This document shows positions 11,483-26,400 of a stretch of 64,000 bases of DNA, piece by piece. The stretch is from Pseudoips prasinana (taxonomy: Eukaryota > Arthropoda > Insecta > Lepidoptera > Nolidae). The position numbers and the translations under genes are program-made. Numbering within the stretch: position 1 is the stretch's first letter; the number at the start of each line of letters is the position of its first letter. The stretch covers positions 14,033,934-14,097,933 of the forward strand of contig OX621252.1 of the NCBI GenBank assembly GCA_951640165.1, written 5' to 3'. The notes beneath the pieces were generated by a model, which was not told the origin of the DNA, searched no databases, and was given only the letters and a program-made list of their open reading frames with translations.

Positions 11483-14400
11483 GTAAGAATTCTCAACATT
11501 TTATTGTAGTCTTTTATTTTTGTTCTTGTCTTAATTGAATACAAAACAATTCGAACTAAACTAGTATAACATGACCAACCTGCTATGCTATTCATATTGT
11601 AAGATTGATTATCCACAAATCAAATGTGTAGTGTTGAGTTAATTTTTAACTATAACAAATAGTTTATCTAACATTTACCAAATCTAATTTTTCAAATTGA
11701 CTTCTTATTTTAATTCCTAAGTTTAAGTTGACAACTTATCTACTTATATAGGTATTAATGGAAAATTGCAATTTTTGCCAAATGTGGTTAGTTAAGAAAG
11801 TTAATGTCTTCAATTAATTGCCAAAAATGAGGATAATTAAAAATTGTACTGTATATAAAAAAATATAATCTGTATTTCCATAATCAACATGAATGACACA
11901 ATCACAGGAATTAATGTAAGAAGCCAGTTTGAAAGACTACATTTAGTTATTATTAATTGGATATTTTTTATAGTTTAAAATGTAATTAAAGCATGTTCTT
12001 CACAGCTGCAATCCAATGTCCCCATGTGGTGGTAGCCATCCATCTAGACAGTCTACATCTAGTTGTGCAGTCTAGATGGATGGCAACCACCAGGGTGACC
12101 ACTGTTGGGACGTTGGTTTGCAACCATGTAGAAGATGCTTAAATCCCTAAACACTTTGATATGTATACATATCTCTGAGGATGTTAGGTACTTTTATGAC
12201 TAGAGTCTGCATTCTATTTGAGGAATATTAACTGTCTAGAATAATAATATCTAGGGATCACTTAATACTACAGTTATATTATTATTGCAGTTGGCAAAGA
12301 AAGAGAAGACCAAAGAGAGTGCAACAGCAACCACTGGGAGTGAGCTTGAGAGTGAGGCCCCGGCTGAGAGTGGAGCAGATGATGACATGGTGCCTGCTTC
12401 CAAGGGACATGTAGAGTTCTCTCCACCTGTAGTTGTTGATGTTCCTAGAGACACACTGCCTCATGTCAAGGTAAGCTTGTAAGACATTATATGGGAAATT
12501 GGATATTTAGCAGTAGGAACTTTTGGTATCTATAATGGCAATGTAAAATGTGCAAATAATTTGAAGATTGATTAATTGAAAGCAGATAACAAATATTTTC
12601 AATATCTTTAAAGAAATCCATAGTATCTGATATGATTATTATGTTCTTTTCTTATATTGCTGTTTTAAGTGTATAGGACATTTACAAATGCTTTCATTAG
12701 GTCCCCCTATGTGCTAATTTGAATGAGCTGTTGTGTATATTATGTTAACCATGTAAGTCTCTGGCATGACAAAATATGAAATAAGACAAACATGTCAGTC
12801 AATCAGTTGACACTGTTAATATGAAAAACCACTAAGTTTTTTGTATACTTCTCATAGTCCTATTCTGTCGGTAAACCGAATAAATAAAATAGTGATCAGA
12901 ATCAGAAAAACTTGAAAAACAAAGGCTATCCTGATTCATGGATAGATTGAGCTTCTAATATTTACATTACATGAACAATAACATCCACTTAAAGACCAGA
13001 TTCAGAACCAAGTTCATTTAAAATTTTTAATTCTAGAATTTTATGCCCACTAACAGGTTTCAGGAATGAAATAGCTATAGATTAGTGATATTTACTTATG
13101 AATTCCCGAATTTCAGGTGTAAAGCGTGTGTACTGTCCTTGTGTTCAATTTTATTTTTGTAAAGATTTTGTTTATTGTCACTTATTTATTCTTAGGAACA
13201 CGCAATGAACCCTTTAGTTTATTTGTTTACTTTTATTATTGGCTTTAAATGACAGAAATGTAAAATATGGTCTATAGCCGGAGAATCCAGTTTAAAGATT
13301 ATGCACCAATTGTAGATTCTTGCAAGTGTTTATTTTGTCATCACAAGTGAGACTGGCTAGAGTTTCTCTATTTAATGGTTTTTAAACTTTCGCGATTTGT
13401 ACACATTGTAGCATTAGCATGTAGATTGTGTTTTATATAAAACACAATATACATGCCTCATGGAGACATGTAATTTGGTCAATTTAAAAAAGCTGTTTGA
13501 ATAACTAGAGGGGATTTCCCTTTTAGATTGATCATTAAATTGATCATTTCCTTGCTATTTAGACATGGCCACAACTAAAACATTTTTATTATATTTTTCA
13601 CAGGAAAAATTTGTAACTTATATGTTTCTGATATGAAAATGCACCTTAAGATTAGAAGATCAATGGGGAAATTTTGTATTGGGAAAAATCTAGAATTAAT
13701 GAAATCCAGAATGACAGACAGCTATAAATATTGTTTAGAAACATTTGTTTAATTGATGTATTGTATTCAATTTGTCTGCAAATGTCTTTTGCGTATGCTT
13801 ATCTTGTGAGATAATTTGGTGACCCTTTCCACTTGTTAGATAACTATTGGTGGCAGCCAATAGTGGTACATCAACAGAGATAACTCAGTAGGGGTTGAAC
13901 ACATTGCATGATTCTTCAATTCTATAGTATTTCACAGAACACTATCAAAATATTATCAATTCCTGTCATAAGCCAATTTTATTCGTTTTTGGAGATAATG
14001 TTTATGTCGGCTTCTGTTCTGATATGAAACATTTTGCAGGATGTAAGGAATAGAGTAACTTAAAATGCTAGATTTTGTTTTACTCTACATATTCTAATTA
14101 CTTGGGTATTTATGAACCAATTTTGATGGTGACTGCTTGTGATGTGGTCTAATAATATATATTAGAGAAAAGTAAACATAGGAATTATAAGGATTACTTG
14201 CAATGGTGATCAAATAAATAGTTATCGAACAAAGTTTTTTAAAAATGTTTTAAACAAAAGTTTTACTGTAAAAGATTCTAATAGGAGGTATTAAATAAAT
14301 TCAGCTAACTAAACAATAAATTAGTAACTAGTTGAGTGCTACTAGCTACTACTTAGGCTGAGATCTATAGAGCGTACTTAGACTTTGCTCAGACTTTACT

Positions 14401-17400
14401 TATACAGAAGTTAATGCATGTAACGAAATTACAATTGGTGTTTTGACTTTGTCTGTCTTAGCTTATGCTAAGCATAATCTTAACTTCAAAAAGTCTATAA
14501 ATACCAAATCAAAGTATAAGCTTAGCATATACTTAGCAAAGTTTTACGTAAGTAAAGTTTGAGCAAAGTCTATGTACGCTCTATAGATCTCAGCCTAAGT
14601 AACTAGTTGTGTTTTACTACTTAGTAACTAGTTGAGATAGTTGAGTGTTCAAATATTTTATTCTATTCATGTTTATTACAACTAAATTTAAATAAATATA
14701 TTATTATTATGAAATTTAATTTCAGTTGAACTTTCAAACTTCTCTAGTTAACAATATCTATGACTATTGGTAAAGCTTCTTCATCCTCCATCTATTAATA
14801 TACTGCAAGTTTTTTACACACAATAATTACATTAGGATATTTGGTGTAAAATTACTTGACTGAGCAGTGCAATAAAGTATTGAATCAATGGTATCCATGT
14901 TTGTTACTCTGTGCCTGACACACTGTGATAGATAACAAATATGTACTGAATGCCCGTTATTATTAAATCTGGTAATGATAAAACTGATTGCTTTAATCAC
15001 CAAGTCATAGAACTAACTTTAATTGTGGTATAATTTGATAACTGTTAGATTATTTTCAGTTTCATATTGGAATAACAAGTCCATTTTTATATCTGATTCC
15101 CAGTACAGGAAGAAGTTGCTAAGTCCCTTATAAAATTGAAAAACAACCATTGTACAATTTTTTTATAACTGATCATATCTTAACCAGATATAAATTGAAT
15201 GCCCGCACTAGACAATTACCCTGAATTGTTGGAGATGTTAAATACTTATGTACAGACGCCAGCACATCCAGCTACCCCAATCTGTCCAATTTATTTTATA
15301 GATTTAAACTAATAAGCATAAGGTTCACTTTCAATTGGGGAAATTTGACAAGTTTCACTATGTACAAGTCTTACTTGGAAGTAAAGGTCTTTAATTCGCT
15401 TCAGTTCATGTAATAGTGCATGTTATGATTATTGCAAATGGAAGTTTACATAATAAATATTGTGCAAGATTGCTACAAAGTAACATGTCTTCACGGGGTT
15501 CACATTATGGTTGCTTTTCATGAATTTTGCCAATTATTAATTTATTTATTAAATTAATAAAATTGCTTTCATATTTTTCTTACTATAAGAGAAAGATTGT
15601 ATTTTTTTAAATGATTTATTTTATTTATTAAATAGTATGTTCAACTTACGCTTCTTTGGTTTATATATTGGATGGTTTATTAGGTAAGTAAATTTGGGAT
15701 GGTCTGCGGTATTTATGAGTACAACTTTATTAAACTTGTATTATACAGAGTGTGGGCTTGGTATAAAAGTCTTTCACTATTCATTTTACTTCAGATTAGT
15801 GTAACCATGCATAGATATTTTAAAGAAAACAATGTTTATTACTGATTTCTACACAAGAAATACACGGACTTTTTATTATTCAGCATATAAAAGTCTATGC
15901 TGTTTCACTTTATATCAGAAGAAGAATAGGCTTTAGTATGACTTAGGAATTGTAGTTTGTATATCTTCATGCAATGTGTGTGTAGTGGTATATGATTTAG
16001 TATATTATTATGCTACATATTGGTATATTGCTTCGGGCTCACAACCCATGGTGCGATATGTTTGTACAGATCCGCAAACGTGGCAAGGATCCTAAAGTAA
16101 AGCCGATACTGTTAAACAAAGAGGATCCGAGCTGCGTTAGCGATCCGAACGCGCTGCCGGACACCGATACCGTCTCCAACCGCTTTGAGGAAATACACCC
16201 CAAAGACGACTTAGAATTGTTGCATTCAACACTTGTCACCGAAAAAGTGAGTTGTCACACTTGCATTAACTAGAGTCCGAATTTTAATAAGAGAGTTTGG
16301 TGAAGACGATAAGGGAAGTTTCGTTAATTCTATCCCGTTTCGACCTTCATAATGTAGTAACAGATGCAACGACACATATTCTTTGTTTAAGTAAATTCAA
16401 GGCATGAATTTCGTAAAGGCTTAACCTGGTAAGATGATGATGAGAACAATGACCTATGTCTCACTACAGCGTTCAATCAATCCCCTTGTGTACCGTTGTA
16501 AAAGATGTGTTAAATAAAAATAAATAAATATCTTGGGACTACTAACACTGACATCTAATTACAAACTAGGCAAAGCCTTTAATATGGCAACCATCAGCAA
16601 ACATCTGATAAATATATCATATATATTTCTAAATACATATATATTGTAGATAAATACACGCAGACAGAAAAAAGTAATCGTACTCACAAATATTTGTCCT
16701 AAGTGGGAATCGAACCCACGACCTTTGGCTTAGCAGTCAGGGTCACTAACCACTACACCAAATAGTTATTTCTGTAATTTCATTTCATTTGTCCAAGGCT
16801 GTAGGGAGACATGTTTTTACGTCATCCTGTTTGACTTACTGGCCACTCTGTTCTATACTTATGTTCTATACGTATGTTCTATACTTATTTGATAAACGGT
16901 TCAATTACATTAAAATATAATTGTTTCTAAACCAAGATACGATATAGTTCGACATATTTATTTTAAAGTTAAATTTTATTGCAAACATTTGTTTAATGCT
17001 ATGACCCTCCATTATAAAAATATGCAGAATAGTCTAGTGTAACATGCTTATATAACAAAATATTTACATGGCCATATTTTGATAGACATCCCTGCATAAA
17101 AGTGTTCTTCAGAAGATAATTACCTTGTTCTTGGTTACATTTATTTTAACGTAATGCTACTGAACTTAGTCATGTCGTTGTATCTCGTTATATTTACTCT
17201 CAAATTATAACACGGACTTCTCTTATGGTTGTAGTTTGTATTTATGTGTGTGTCCTGTTGTTGATATTTATTTGTTGTTGTAGTGTTACTAAATACTTAT
17301 TGTGTTTGATATTAATAAATAATTATTAAGTGTTGAAAAAATTTATGTACAGACGCCAGCACATCAAGCTATTATCTGTAAAATTTCCCCAATTGACAGT

Positions 17401-20400
17401 GAACCTTATGCTTTTGCGATAAAGTTGAAAATCCATAAAAGAAATTTGACAGATTGGGGTAGCTGGATGTGCTGGCGACTGTACTTGGGTATTTGGCTGA
17501 AAGGAGTTGTTTCCGTTTAAAATTATTGATCTTGTGGGGTGTAACATGATAAATTAGACCCATGTTATGTCATGTTACATAAACCCTTCTAGATGGAGTA
17601 TCAAGGTAGATAGATTACTTGTTATGTTTCTATCTTAATATTTATTGTTCACACTTCAATTCGGCCATTTATGGAAATCAATAAAGTAACAATGTAACCA
17701 TTGAGCGTCATCACAAACACGTCTTCTCAGTCAAACACTCTGGAGTTAGCCGATTTTTGGATAACTTAAGACCCAGAATGAAGCGTGCAGCTATATCGTT
17801 TTTATTAGATATAAACTTTTGATCAACAGTTTCAAGATATGTGCTGCGGTCACATGACCACATAGGTTAATATTTCAAAATATTCAGAAATATTATCACC
17901 CTCGTGTCTTTTACTCATTAAAAGGAATAGGATTAACTGTTTGCCCGATATTTAGTGGACATTATCATAAAAATGTGTTCTAAATCTATATATATAAAAA
18001 TCAATCCCACTTTTCGTTGTAATGTTATAACTCTACAACGCCTTTACCGATTTGGCAAATTTTGGTCTTGAATTATTCGTGGTAGTCCAGGGGAGGTTTG
18101 TACGTCGAGAAAATTTTTAAAAAAGTCTTGAAAATGTCTAAAATCAACATCTTTTAGCAATTTAAAATATTTTTTTGTTTGAATAATTGAACTTAATAAG
18201 CATTTTTTTTATTACTATGCCTTATACGTAGCGAGGCACGTACCGGGCCGCTAGTCTATATATATATAAAAATCAATCCCACTTTTCGTTGTAATGTTAT
18301 AACTCTACAACGCCTTTACCGATTTGGCTAATTTTGGTCTTGAATTATTCGTGGAAGTCCAGGGAAGGTTTGTACGTAGAGAAAATTTAAAAAAGTCTTG
18401 TACAAACAATTTGTACTAATACTTAAAAGCGTAGCGAAGCACGTATCGGGCCGCTAGTATTGTATAATTTTAATCGCACAAATGAGCGAGGAACATTTTT
18501 AGAAAGTGTATGCAATTATGGCTTGTAGCTGGAGGTCTTGGCCTTAAAGTACTAACATATTAGCTATGTACCTTAAGCTAATGTTTTAATAGTCATGTAG
18601 ATCTGCACGGTAGTATATGTCACATAAATAGAGTTGGGTAGATACTTCTGGATATTAATCTATTTATGAAACTAAACAACTTCATCATGCAAAATGTGTC
18701 CACCATTTTCATAATTTTGTATGGGAAGTGGATACCATGTTCACGTGTATTGTAAATTGATTAAAAAAAAGAAGATACATCTGAAATTCTACAAGTTGTT
18801 CAGTTTTATTACGGATTGCGCTCCGTAACAAGTCAAATGCCAGGTTGTTTTTGTTTAAGTGTTTAGCCAATATTGAAATAATAACTAGAATCATTTACAT
18901 GCACAAACACAACCATTACTATATTTTGTATAGGTACACATTTTGGTCTTCGAAATTACTAAACTAAACGAACTTGTGTTTTAGTGGTTGGTGAAACTAA
19001 AATAAATAAGTACTTAAATCATTACGTTTGTTAAACTCTATATCGCCTACTTAATTTAAAATATTTCGCATAATCTTACGGTTTACTTATAGCCAATATA
19101 ATAAGTCAATATTGACGTCGCAAGCAGATACTGGTTAATCCCAGAACTCGATTTAATTACTTTAACTGCTATAATTTATAAAGTGTAACGTGGGTAAAAT
19201 TGCGGTACTCAGCTAGTTCTTGATAAACACACCTCGGTTATTAAGTACCACTAAAAATACTCGGAACAAACATAAATAACATATTATATATGGAATTTTA
19301 TCTTTGCTTTTTAAAACGTTGCGGGATTTACGTGATCGGATCTTGCCAACGGCTAAGTGTCTTACACTATTTATGATTATATACATTGCATTAGTTCATT
19401 ACATTTTATAACAACATTTTTTTTATTAAATCCTAGACCTGCAGTCCACGCCAGTGGATAAACTTTGACTTTCACAGTGTCGTTATATGTGTAGTTATTC
19501 GCGTCGGCTCAATATCAAGCTATACATTTCCAACATAAGCTGACCGCTTATTGTATGGAAATCCTATACAACGCGGGATCAGCATATACTAGAAATGTAT
19601 AGCTTGATATGTAGCCGTGTGTACTACGTAATTTTTTCAATGATGTCATTAATCACACAGTATTAAAGATTATTTACATACCATTTGTCACAGTTTTGTG
19701 TTACGTCGTGACTGCTTTGTATTGCGCGAATACATTATTATAACTCATTATCTTTGCACGCGCGTAAAATGCATGATTCCATACTTATAACACATGCAGT
19801 GATCATTTTGCTAATATATTCTTGATTATGCGATTGAATTTTATGACATTTGTGGCCGGGAGGCGTTAACCGTTTAGATAGTCTACTGCGCTCTACAGTC
19901 TTTGGCCAACCCCCATACTGCAGCCATATACTCCAGTGATTTTCTATGATTTCATTGGTCCAACGCCGTAGTAAGACATGATTTGTAGTCGCCATGTTAA
20001 TTCTGCAGGTGGCGGGTTCGATCCCCGTACCCACACGGATTGTTAGAGAGTTCTGGTTAGAATATAACGTTAAGCTATTCGTACTGATTGTCAAAACTAT
20101 AAATAATTGAAAGTCTTATACGGGGTTTTCAGAGATGTTATTTTGCACTATTAACGGCATACCTTGGTCTTTATAATGAAATGAACATCCGATCATTAAT
20201 ATTAAAAAATAGCATTTTTCTTTGAATATTAATATAACACCTCTTATTGGAAAACCCGTTAGATGGTCTAAACATTTCACTTTTTTAAATTCCTTCTGGG
20301 TTTCCTACAGACAGCAATTGCTTATATGATTCTGATGAAGAAATTTGTAGAATGAAGATAATTTTTAAATATTTTTCAATAAATCTTAAACAGTGAGACG

Positions 20401-23400
20401 GGTATTCAGCCATAAATATTTCAAAAAAGGTTTCGTGTAAAGCATAATAATTATTTAGATAGTTCGTAGACCTGTTAATGGCTTCCTGCTGCCTATGAAT
20501 ATCCTCAACATTTTGTTTTTAAACGCTGTTGTTCATCCTAAGACAATAATAAAATAAAATAATTTATTCTTATGTGCAGGAGAAAGTCGAACAAGTTCCA
20601 GAGAAGAAGGAGACTAAAGCCAAGCCGGCTAAAGGTGGTAAGGTCGCGGCCAAGCCCGTTGCGCCTGTTGAAGCAGTCAAGGAAGAAACCGTGCGCGAAA
20701 GACACAACAGTGGAGATTCAGCTAAGGAACAGCGCAAAGGTAGATTTCTATTCCTAAATACAAAGACACTCAATTTTTATAGGATAAGGTTCTTTATCAC
20801 TGCTGATAGAATAGTGTATAATAATCTATCACTGAATGCAGTACAAAAACGTTTAATTTAAATAAAAGTCAACCAAACATAAACGAGTCCAGCGTTAAGC
20901 AATAAAAATTGCACATCATGCAGAAACCTAGCGAGGGTGGACCGGCGCAATAATTGCTAGTCAAATAACGATTGTGTAAATTTCTATATCGCTAGGCTTT
21001 TAGTTACATCTCTTACAGGGCACAGCCATTTCTATGTATGTAATGTAATTACCAACACCTGATAGCCTAATATACTAACAGGTATTCAATTCGTATCCTC
21101 CATCTTAGCATTTGTATCTGATCAGTGATCACCATCGAATAATGCATTATCATTAGAGTCGAATAAAGTAAATTTTACGCTGTAACAGGTCAACTGCAAT
21201 TTTTGAAACTTCAACAAATTGGCAACGGCTGCCACTTCACTTGTTGCAAATGATAAATACTTCCAATAATCGACTTTCAAGTCATCCTGAATAGTCCAAA
21301 TCCTCCATTTACGTGTACTACGAATAAATAAAGTTATAGCGTATTCTAATTAGATTATCATAGTTCACGTGTCTAAAAAATATATCCCTAGATTATTTAA
21401 AAACGGATCAATTTTGTAAAATAGAAATGTTTCGTATTATTAACGTATGAGTGGTTAAATTCAAATTCTTATATATATAAGTCCATATTTTTTTGCTAAT
21501 GGCAAGTGAGAATTTATTTTCTAGTTGGTATTTGGCATAGTAAATACAGATAAAAGATGTGAAACCGACTCACATTTCTACTTTATAAATAGTTGAGTGT
21601 AATCGTAAATGGGTGGTCAAATTTATATTGAGTATTTGATAACATACCTAATGGCAATTAGACAAATATCTGTAAATTTTAAATAGCTCTACATATTTTG
21701 AACTATATCGGTCAAACTAGCACTCCAATATAAAAACCGTATTAAAATTGCGTCATCCATTTGGTACACAGATATGTACATGAGTATTTCTATCGCGATA
21801 CAGCGGTTAATCTCTCTAGAAAAAGCGTTGAACCTTTTTACAATAAAGATAAAAATCATAAATAGTTGTTCTGGATGTAATTTGTCTCCGTCTATTATTT
21901 GCTTGTAAAGTACCCCGCTACACAGGATTACATTCCCTAGTGCGGACGATGTCTTTTAAGAATAAAAATAAAAAATCATTCACGTATAGTGTCTAGAAGC
22001 GTCGGACAAGTAAATTCTCAGGAAGAGATTATAATTATTGAACTCGTGGCGATGCGGTTTTTTAAACCGCAAACCTTTTCTTTCAGAACGAATTACCGTC
22101 TTATGGATACTGCTTTAGAATGCTGACTCGTATCATGTGGACCCTCTGCCATGCTACTGCACAATTCTTGTAATTTGATTCGCAAAACTGTATCTGTCTA
22201 CAATTTTACGGATTCATGTATCTCGTAAAATGTATAGCTATTTTTCTAGAGGATTCGGGGGTTCTTGATGGTTACGTTATTCCAAATTCAAATGTTGACT
22301 TTCGTATTTATCTACACTACTTTTAAATGTTTGCGTATCATTATTATGATTCTCAATCTTTTAGAAGTGTATAGGTATTCTATTTGTACTTGTAAAGTCG
22401 CCTATGTATAATTGTTTTACAATCATGTTCTCTTATCACATAACTCTTACTCTTGCAACAGGTAAGAAGGTAGAGAAGAGGTCGCCTGCCGAGGAGGTAG
22501 TGGAGGAGGTGGTGCCCCCTCTGAACGCGCCGCAGCCAGCTGAGCTCACCACGGATAAGTTGCTGAAACAAGCGCTCGGGGCTGTTGCGCCGCCTGCCGC
22601 CGCACCGCTCGCCGCCGCGCCGCCTGCCGCCAAGAACAAGAAGAAGAAGCTAGAACCCAATGTTCTGTCGTTGATGGGTAAGCATTCCATTTATACTCCC
22701 TTCTTTTTAACACGGTGTTGTTAACAACTGTGTCGTATCATTGCTCTGAAACGAATACATTGTTATCTTAAGTTAGGATCATATTAACAAATGACAGACA
22801 ACGCACATTGAGTTGGATACCTCTTGGTTCGTAGGTTTGATACGCCGGGTGCGTATCTATCAGTTTAATTTGTACAAGTATAGATAGTCTGAAATGTTAT
22901 TGTGTCTATAATGTGTTCCACTTACAAGTGCTACTACTAACTAGTTCAATTGTGATAGTCGCTTCGCTTCAAGTCAGCTGTTAAAAAAATAGGTTCAGTT
23001 AATTTTTTATTTGTTAGGGTTGTTGATGGTATTTTTTCTAAAATTTTACTCTCGGAAGAGTTTCGCCCGATCTCAATGGTGACTAGCCAAGTGCACGGTA
23101 AATACGTCGTTCACTAGTGTTTTTGGAAACACATTTGCACTTCCAATTTTATAATCGGATAGAACCGACTAGGTAACACGGTTGTCAGTGGTAGGACCGA
23201 CGGCTTCACATGCTCTCTAAATAACGGGAAGTTATATGTATATTGCCAATTTCTTGATTTTGGGCTAAGAGTAAGATTACCAACATCACTATAAGGCATC
23301 TTCCTGACTGGGGATCCAAACCCAGAACATCATTATCTATGGGTAAACACACTACCGCGAAGTCAAATGCATACCATTTAGGCCCGTATGTTGGCAGTTT

Positions 23401-26400
23401 AATAGCATACATTGTATACTTAGTTATTATGCATATTACAAAAACTGTACGCGGTATTCACTGTAAAATATTATTCGGTGTTATTTGAGCAATAAATTTG
23501 TGAACATTACACGTAATATCAATATGAACAATGATCGTGACGGTATTTGGTTAACTATTAAACAGCTGTGCTCCATCATACAAAAGAATTTTGTTACCGT
23601 ACTGAGTTCGTACGTCATTTGAGTTCGTGACTGTTGCAATTGGAAACAAGTGTCGATGTTGTTACAGAAGACATTCCTTAATAATAACATCTATTAACTT
23701 AATTTTGTGTTTATGCGTGTGAGTAGGGTCGCCAGAGCTCATCGGGAAGGGTAAGCAACACTTGTTTGCTGACTCTTAAAGGCCGAAATCGCACCCGCGA
23801 CTCCTCTGGTCTCGAATGTACATGGGCGGCGGTGACCACTTACCGTCAGGTGACCCACTTGCTCGTTTGTCGACCTCTGATATAAAAAAAATAGAAATTA
23901 AAGAATGGAACCGTGTTACTAAGCCTTCGCTCGTATGTTGCTAGCTGTCAGGAGGCTGTATATCAAGAACCGTAGTAGGTAGTCAGTTGACGTGATGGCG
24001 TAGTTTGACAGAGTGGTATCTCTATTGACGCTATAACAATCAATAAAAAAGTAAAGTTAAAAATTATAATTTACTATAGTTTCTCGATGATACGAAACCC
24101 TTTGTTTCGCATCCAAGTCACACTTGGTCGGTTTTTTTAGGTTATTTTCATCCTCACAACGTTCATCTAACCAAGTCTTACATAAATACTCAAATCTCAA
24201 GAGGCTAGATGACAAACTCGCATTAAAAAATAAAATTGATGTCATTGCTAATTATGTATGCACTAGCTGTCCCGGCGAACTTCCTACCGTCATATCTTTT
24301 TGCCTTCAACACTGTCTAAAGTCTTATATTTTAATAATTATTTCAATGCATTGTAATCCTACTAATACTAAAAATGCGAAAGTTTGTGAGTAAGAATGTA
24401 TGGATGGATGTTTGTTACTCTTTCACGCAAAAAGTACGGGACGGATTTTGATGAAATTTCGAAGTAATATAGCTTATATAGCCGAATAACACATAGGCTA
24501 TCATTTATAAAGTTTAACGCGGGTGAAACCGTGGGGCACAGCTAGTTTACAATATTTTTCGTTTTTCCTTCTAGACAGAAGCCAACGCCTCCAGTCTTCT
24601 GTCTCATTCGTACGCTCACTTTTCTGATATTTTGTTTTCGTACAAAACTAAATATTTCTTTTATCTTTTTTAGCTATAAGACAAAAATAATTTGGTGCAG
24701 TCGTTTGGAAGTTGTGACGTTGACGGAAGGGACGTATTCGGAATCATTTTCTAAGTTTCCGTTACATACTAACAAGCACGCATAAAGCTAATCTAACGCC
24801 CGAAATTAATAAACGATCCTAATCCATTTTATGCTATTTACGATAGCAATTTCGATCCATTTGTCTATTAAACCGTACCAATAAAGCATCCACAGATTGA
24901 AAAAGCAATCTTTCTGAACGAGCGATCTTTGGGAGGACGGATCATAGAAAAAGATAGGCCTCTGTACTAAAATGACAGGTTGCACGTGCCAATAACCAAT
25001 CCATTAATTTTGACTTAAGCTTAGATAGCCAAAACAATCTAAAGTTGCAATCCTAGAAATTCGGTGGATTGACAATTGGTTCTAAAGATAAAATTGGTGA
25101 AATAGTTCATTATATTCCAAAATATTAGGTCTTTACCTATGAAATTGCCGTTCTGCAGTACTGGCCATTTCAAATCAAAATAATTTTTGTTTGGCTAAGA
25201 ATTCTAATTTCAAATTAATTTTATTTTAAAAACATGGATTCTTTTTTCCAAAAGTAGTCATTTCTTTATTGATTAGTGTTACATTTTCATCGCATTTCAA
25301 TCTTTTTCGTCATCATGGATACGTTAAAAATTCGAGTAATTATGGAATATGAGTACCGTCGTGGCAGCAACGCGGCACAAGCGGCACGCAACATCAACGA
25401 CGTTTACGGAGCTAACACTACAAACCAACGCACCACCTGTTATTGGTTTGCTCGCTTCCGTTCTGGAAATTTCGACCTGAAAAATGAACCTCGCGGTCGT
25501 CCGAAGACTTTGGTCGACAATGACGAATTAAAGGCGGTTGTGGAAGCTGATGATACACAATCTACGGCTGAATTAGCAGCAGCTTTCGACGTTAGCGTCA
25601 AAACAATATTGGTCCATTTGCGTCAAATTGGCAAGGTAAAAAAGCTTGACAAATGGGTGCCCCACGAACTCAATGATCGCCAGCGCGAAGTACGCGTCGA
25701 GACGTGCCTTGCACTGCTCAACAGACACACAAATGAAGGAATTTTGAACCGCATTGTTACCTGCGATGAAAAATGGATTCTGTTTGATAACCGCAAGCGC
25801 TCAGCAAGTTGGTTGGATCCTGGTTCAGCACCTAAACAATGCCCTAAACGAAAACTTACCCCTAGAAAAGTGATGGTCACTGTTTGGTGGTCTAGCGCCG
25901 GTGTGATTCATCACAGCTTCTTACCAAACGGGGTGAGCATTACTGCAGATGTGTACTGTGAAGAACTGAGCACAATGATGGAGAAGCTGGCGCATCTCCA
26001 ACCAGCATTGGTCAATCGCTCGTCTCCGCTGCTCCTGCACGACAACGCGCGACCTCATACTGCACAGCAGACGGTCTCCAAGTTGCAAGAACTGGGGTTG
26101 GAAGCTCTCCGTCATCCGCCCTACTCACCAGACCTTGCGCCTACAGACTACTACTTTTTCCAGAATTTGGATAACTTCTTGGCGGGAAAAAAATTCAATA
26201 CCCGAGAGGCAGTACAAAATGCCTTTGAAGAATTTGTTGCCTCCCGTCCAGCTGATTTCTTTAAGAAGGGCATCAATAAACTGCCACTGCGATGGCAAAG
26301 ATGCATTGATTGCATGGGTGATTACTTCGATTAATACAAATAAAAAAATTCATGAAAAAAATTCGTTTAAATTTTTTCATACAAAACGGCAATTTCATAG

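Noticed and set aside
11192..11616. Several frames antisense or frame-shifted to exon 1
   Set aside because: Shadows of the kinectin-like exon; the membrane-anchor frame is the one supported by family similarity.
19975..20050. Possible tRNA gene
   Set aside because: Only the T-arm/B-box region is convincing; no complete cloverleaf.
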